Source of the DNA: an uncultured Bacteroidota bacterium
GTDB lineage: Bacteria; Bacteroidota; Bacteroidia; Chitinophagales; Chitinophagaceae
NCBI GenBank assembly: GCA_903913355.1
Contig: CAIWKU010000248.1
Coordinates: 1 to 7,828 of the forward strand
DNA length: 7,828 nucleotides
Direction of reading: 5' to 3'
The notes under the pieces were generated by a model. That model saw only the letters and a program-made list of their open reading frames with translations, searched no databases and was not told the origin of the DNA. Below, one piece after another: positions 6,710-7,828 of the stretch. The position numbers and the translations under genes are program-made. Every line of letters starts with the position of its first letter. The first letter of the stretch is position 1.

Positions 6710-7057
6710 ATGTATATCGTTTATGGAATACCCAACTGCAATACGGTAAAAAAAGCCATTACCTGGTTACAGGAACATAAAATTTCATATGAGTTCCATG
6801 ATTATAAAAAGAAAGGGATCAGTTCTGCAAAACTGAGTGAATGGAGTAAGCAGGTTGGTTGGGAAATGTTGCTTAACCGGAAAGGAACTACCTGGAAGCA
6901 ATTGGATCAATCCTTACAGAATTCTATCAAGTCGGAAAAGTCTGCTGTTTCATTATTGATTGAGAAAACTAGTGCTATTAAACGCCCTTTGATAGAAAAG
7001 AATGGAAAAGTAGTGGTGATTGGGTTTGAGGAAGGTTTGTATAAAAGACTTTTTTAG
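6710..7057 (+). CDS. ArsC/YffB/Spx-family thioredoxin-fold protein
   Basis: This 115-residue protein has the ArsC-like thioredoxin fold of the YffB branch. It opens with a beta strand and the family's single N-terminal cysteine in YGIPNCNTVKKA (C10), where YffB has YGIKNCDT. Other shared elements are FHDYKKKGIS (29-38), LLNRKGTTWKQL (54-65), IKRPLI (90-95) with R92, and a C-terminal GFEEGLYKRLF. Related proteins include arsenate reductases using glutathione or glutaredoxin, and the RNA-polymerase-binding Spx; there is no CxxC motif as in Spx, and no ars gene is near. YffB-type proteins are often called putative reductases, and the real substrate is unsettled. The frame is open upstream to a TTG at 6623, but those 29 extra codons overlap the divergent promoter region and do not match the family, so the ATG at 6710 is chosen. 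Confidence 0.88.
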   Translation: MYIVYGIPNCNTVKKAITWLQEHKISYEFHDYKKKGISSAKLSEWSKQVGWEMLLNRKGTTWKQLDQSLQNSIKSEKSAVSLLIEKTSAIKRPLIEKNGKVVVIGFEEGLYKRLF

Positions 7058-7078
7058 GTGTAACCTAGGTGTTTTTTT
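7053..7078 (+). terminator. Weak candidate terminator after the ArsC/YffB-like gene
   Basis: TAGGT (7055-7059) can pair with ACCTA (7063-7067) around a three-base loop, with two possible T-G pairs below, and a run of seven T follows at 7072-7078. The stem includes the stop codon and is short, and four bases separate it from the T run, so the call is tentative. Confidence 0.35.
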
Positions 7079-7079
7079 A

Positions 7080-7098
7080 GCCACAGATGCACGGATTT
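7080..7098. repeat. Possible fragment of a dispersed 'CCACAGATGCACGGATT' repeat
   Basis: The sequence GCCACAGATGCACGGATTT lies in the 48-base gap between two convergent genes. Very similar stretches, often extended by further ACACGGAT units, recur between genes in many bacterial genomes, including Bacteroidota; this is from memory. Only one copy is present in the window, so its repeat nature cannot be shown here. Confidence 0.35.
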
Positions 7099-7105
7099 GA
7101 AAAGA

Positions 7106-7828
7106 TTATTTTAGTAGTTCACTTAGTTTGCGGTTTAGGTCTTCACCACGAAGATCCCGTGCGATGATTTTTCCGGTTGGATCTATGAGCATATTGGCGG
7201 GAATGCTTTGAATATGATATAGCTGAGCTACTGCGTTATTCCAGTATTGAAGGTCGCTCACATGGGTCCAAGTGAGGTTATCGGCCTGAATGGCCTGTAT
7301 CCAGTTGGGTTTTGCCTGATCGAGAGATACACCTAATACTGTAAAATTTTTCTGCTTATACATGTTGTATGCATTAACCACATTCGGATTCTCTGCTCTG
7401 CAAGGTCTGCACCAACTGGCCCAAAAATCTACCAAAACATATTTTCCTTTGAAAGAAGATAGAGATACTGGTTTGCCGTCCACATCTTTCTGAGTAAAAT
7501 CCAATGCCTGTGTTCCCACTTTTCCTACCTGTGCCATTCTGGATTCATTGATTACCTGCTCAATTTTACGGCCATAGAGTCCTTTTTTAGCTGGGCCCTG
7601 CAACTGATTGTAGCGATTTTCCAGATCTTCAAGACTTTCCATTCCAGGCATCATCACTACCAATAAAAAACTACTGATCGGCGAGGCAGGTTTGCTTTTG
7701 GTAAACAATGTAGTAGCCTGTAAAGCCTGTGTCTTTAGAGAATTATAATCTCTGACAAGAGAATCTTTTTTTGCAGCATTGGTTTCTGAGGTAATTAAGG
7801 GCCCAACTACTCTCAATCTATCGATATA
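7106..7828 (-). CDS. TlpA-like thioredoxin-family protein, N-terminus beyond the window
   Basis: The frame is open from the right edge to a TAA at 7106, giving 240 codons; the start lies outside, and a TTG at 7816 is internal, not a start. The C-terminal 140 residues are a thioredoxin/AhpC-TSA domain. It begins VGTQALDFTQKDVDGKPVSL, continues with YVLVDFWASWCRPCRAENP, which holds the redox motif WCRPC (coded at 7414-7400), and then the cis-proline loop SIPANMLIDPTG. The upstream part is helical and polar, as in Bacteroidota proteins with an N-terminal DUF4369 domain, which would lie outside the window. Such proteins are usually exported or lipid-anchored and reduce or exchange disulfides in the periplasm, for example in cytochrome c or envelope protein maturation. 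Arginine at the first position between the cysteines is a common variant. The signal sequence cannot be checked. It converges on the ArsC/YffB-like gene. Confidence 0.9.
   Translation of the reverse strand, partial: YIDRLRVVGPLITSETNAAKKDSLVRDYNSLKTQALQATTLFTKSKPASPISSFLLVVMMPGMESLEDLENRYNQLQGPAKKGLYGRKIEQVINESRMAQVGKVGTQALDFTQKDVDGKPVSLSSFKGKYVLVDFWASWCRPCRAENPNVVNAYNMYKQKNFTVLGVSLDQAKPNWIQAIQADNLTWTHVSDLQYWNNAVAQLYHIQSIPANMLIDPTGKIIARDLRGEDLNRKLSELLK

Noticed and set aside
6710..7057. Arsenic-resistance operon
   Set aside because: The protein is closer to YffB than to true arsenate reductases, and no arsR, arsB or acr3 gene is nearby.

Overview
The window looks like a chromosomal segment of a Bacteroidota bacterium, probably of the Chitinophagaceae/Sphingobacteriia type. 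This is inferred from three things. It carries a TonB-dependent receptor with an N-terminal carboxypeptidase-regulatory-like domain, and a TlpA-like thioredoxin of the Bacteroidota kind. The intergenic regions contain -7 elements close to TAnnTTTG. The composition is moderately AT-rich with short leaders. No RNA gene, CRISPR array, transposase or complete mobile element is visible, and no gap between genes exceeds about 150 bases.

Layout from left to right. A PyrR-like phosphoribosyltransferase on the minus strand runs off the left edge. Divergent from it is a membrane protein with a NarI/HdrE-like helical domain fused to a dicluster 4Fe-4S domain. Next, on the minus strand, is a LysE-family exporter. 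Then, on the plus strand, come a soluble CCG-domain (HdrD/HdrB-like) iron-sulfur protein and a small conserved Bacteroidota protein that databases often call 'ABC transporter ATPase', although it has no ATPase motifs. Converging on it is a large TonB-dependent outer-membrane receptor on the minus strand. Divergent from that is a small ArsC/YffB-like protein. Last is a TlpA-like thioredoxin on the minus strand, cut by the right edge.

The functional core is the redox pair at 536-1849 and 2779-3558. The membrane protein offers candidate haem-ligand histidines and two 4Fe-4S clusters; the CCG protein offers heterodisulfide-reductase-type cluster sites. Together they could pass electrons between the quinone pool and a cytoplasmic partner that cannot be identified here. 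From memory these two genes and the small third one are normally neighbours in Bacteroidota; here an inverted LysE gene and two short gaps separate them. The other genes are housekeeping or envelope functions with no clear link to the pair. I see no convincing new multi-gene system. The points most worth checking are the interrupted redox operon, a palindrome in the LysE/CCG divergent gap, and repeat-like sequence at the convergent gene ends.
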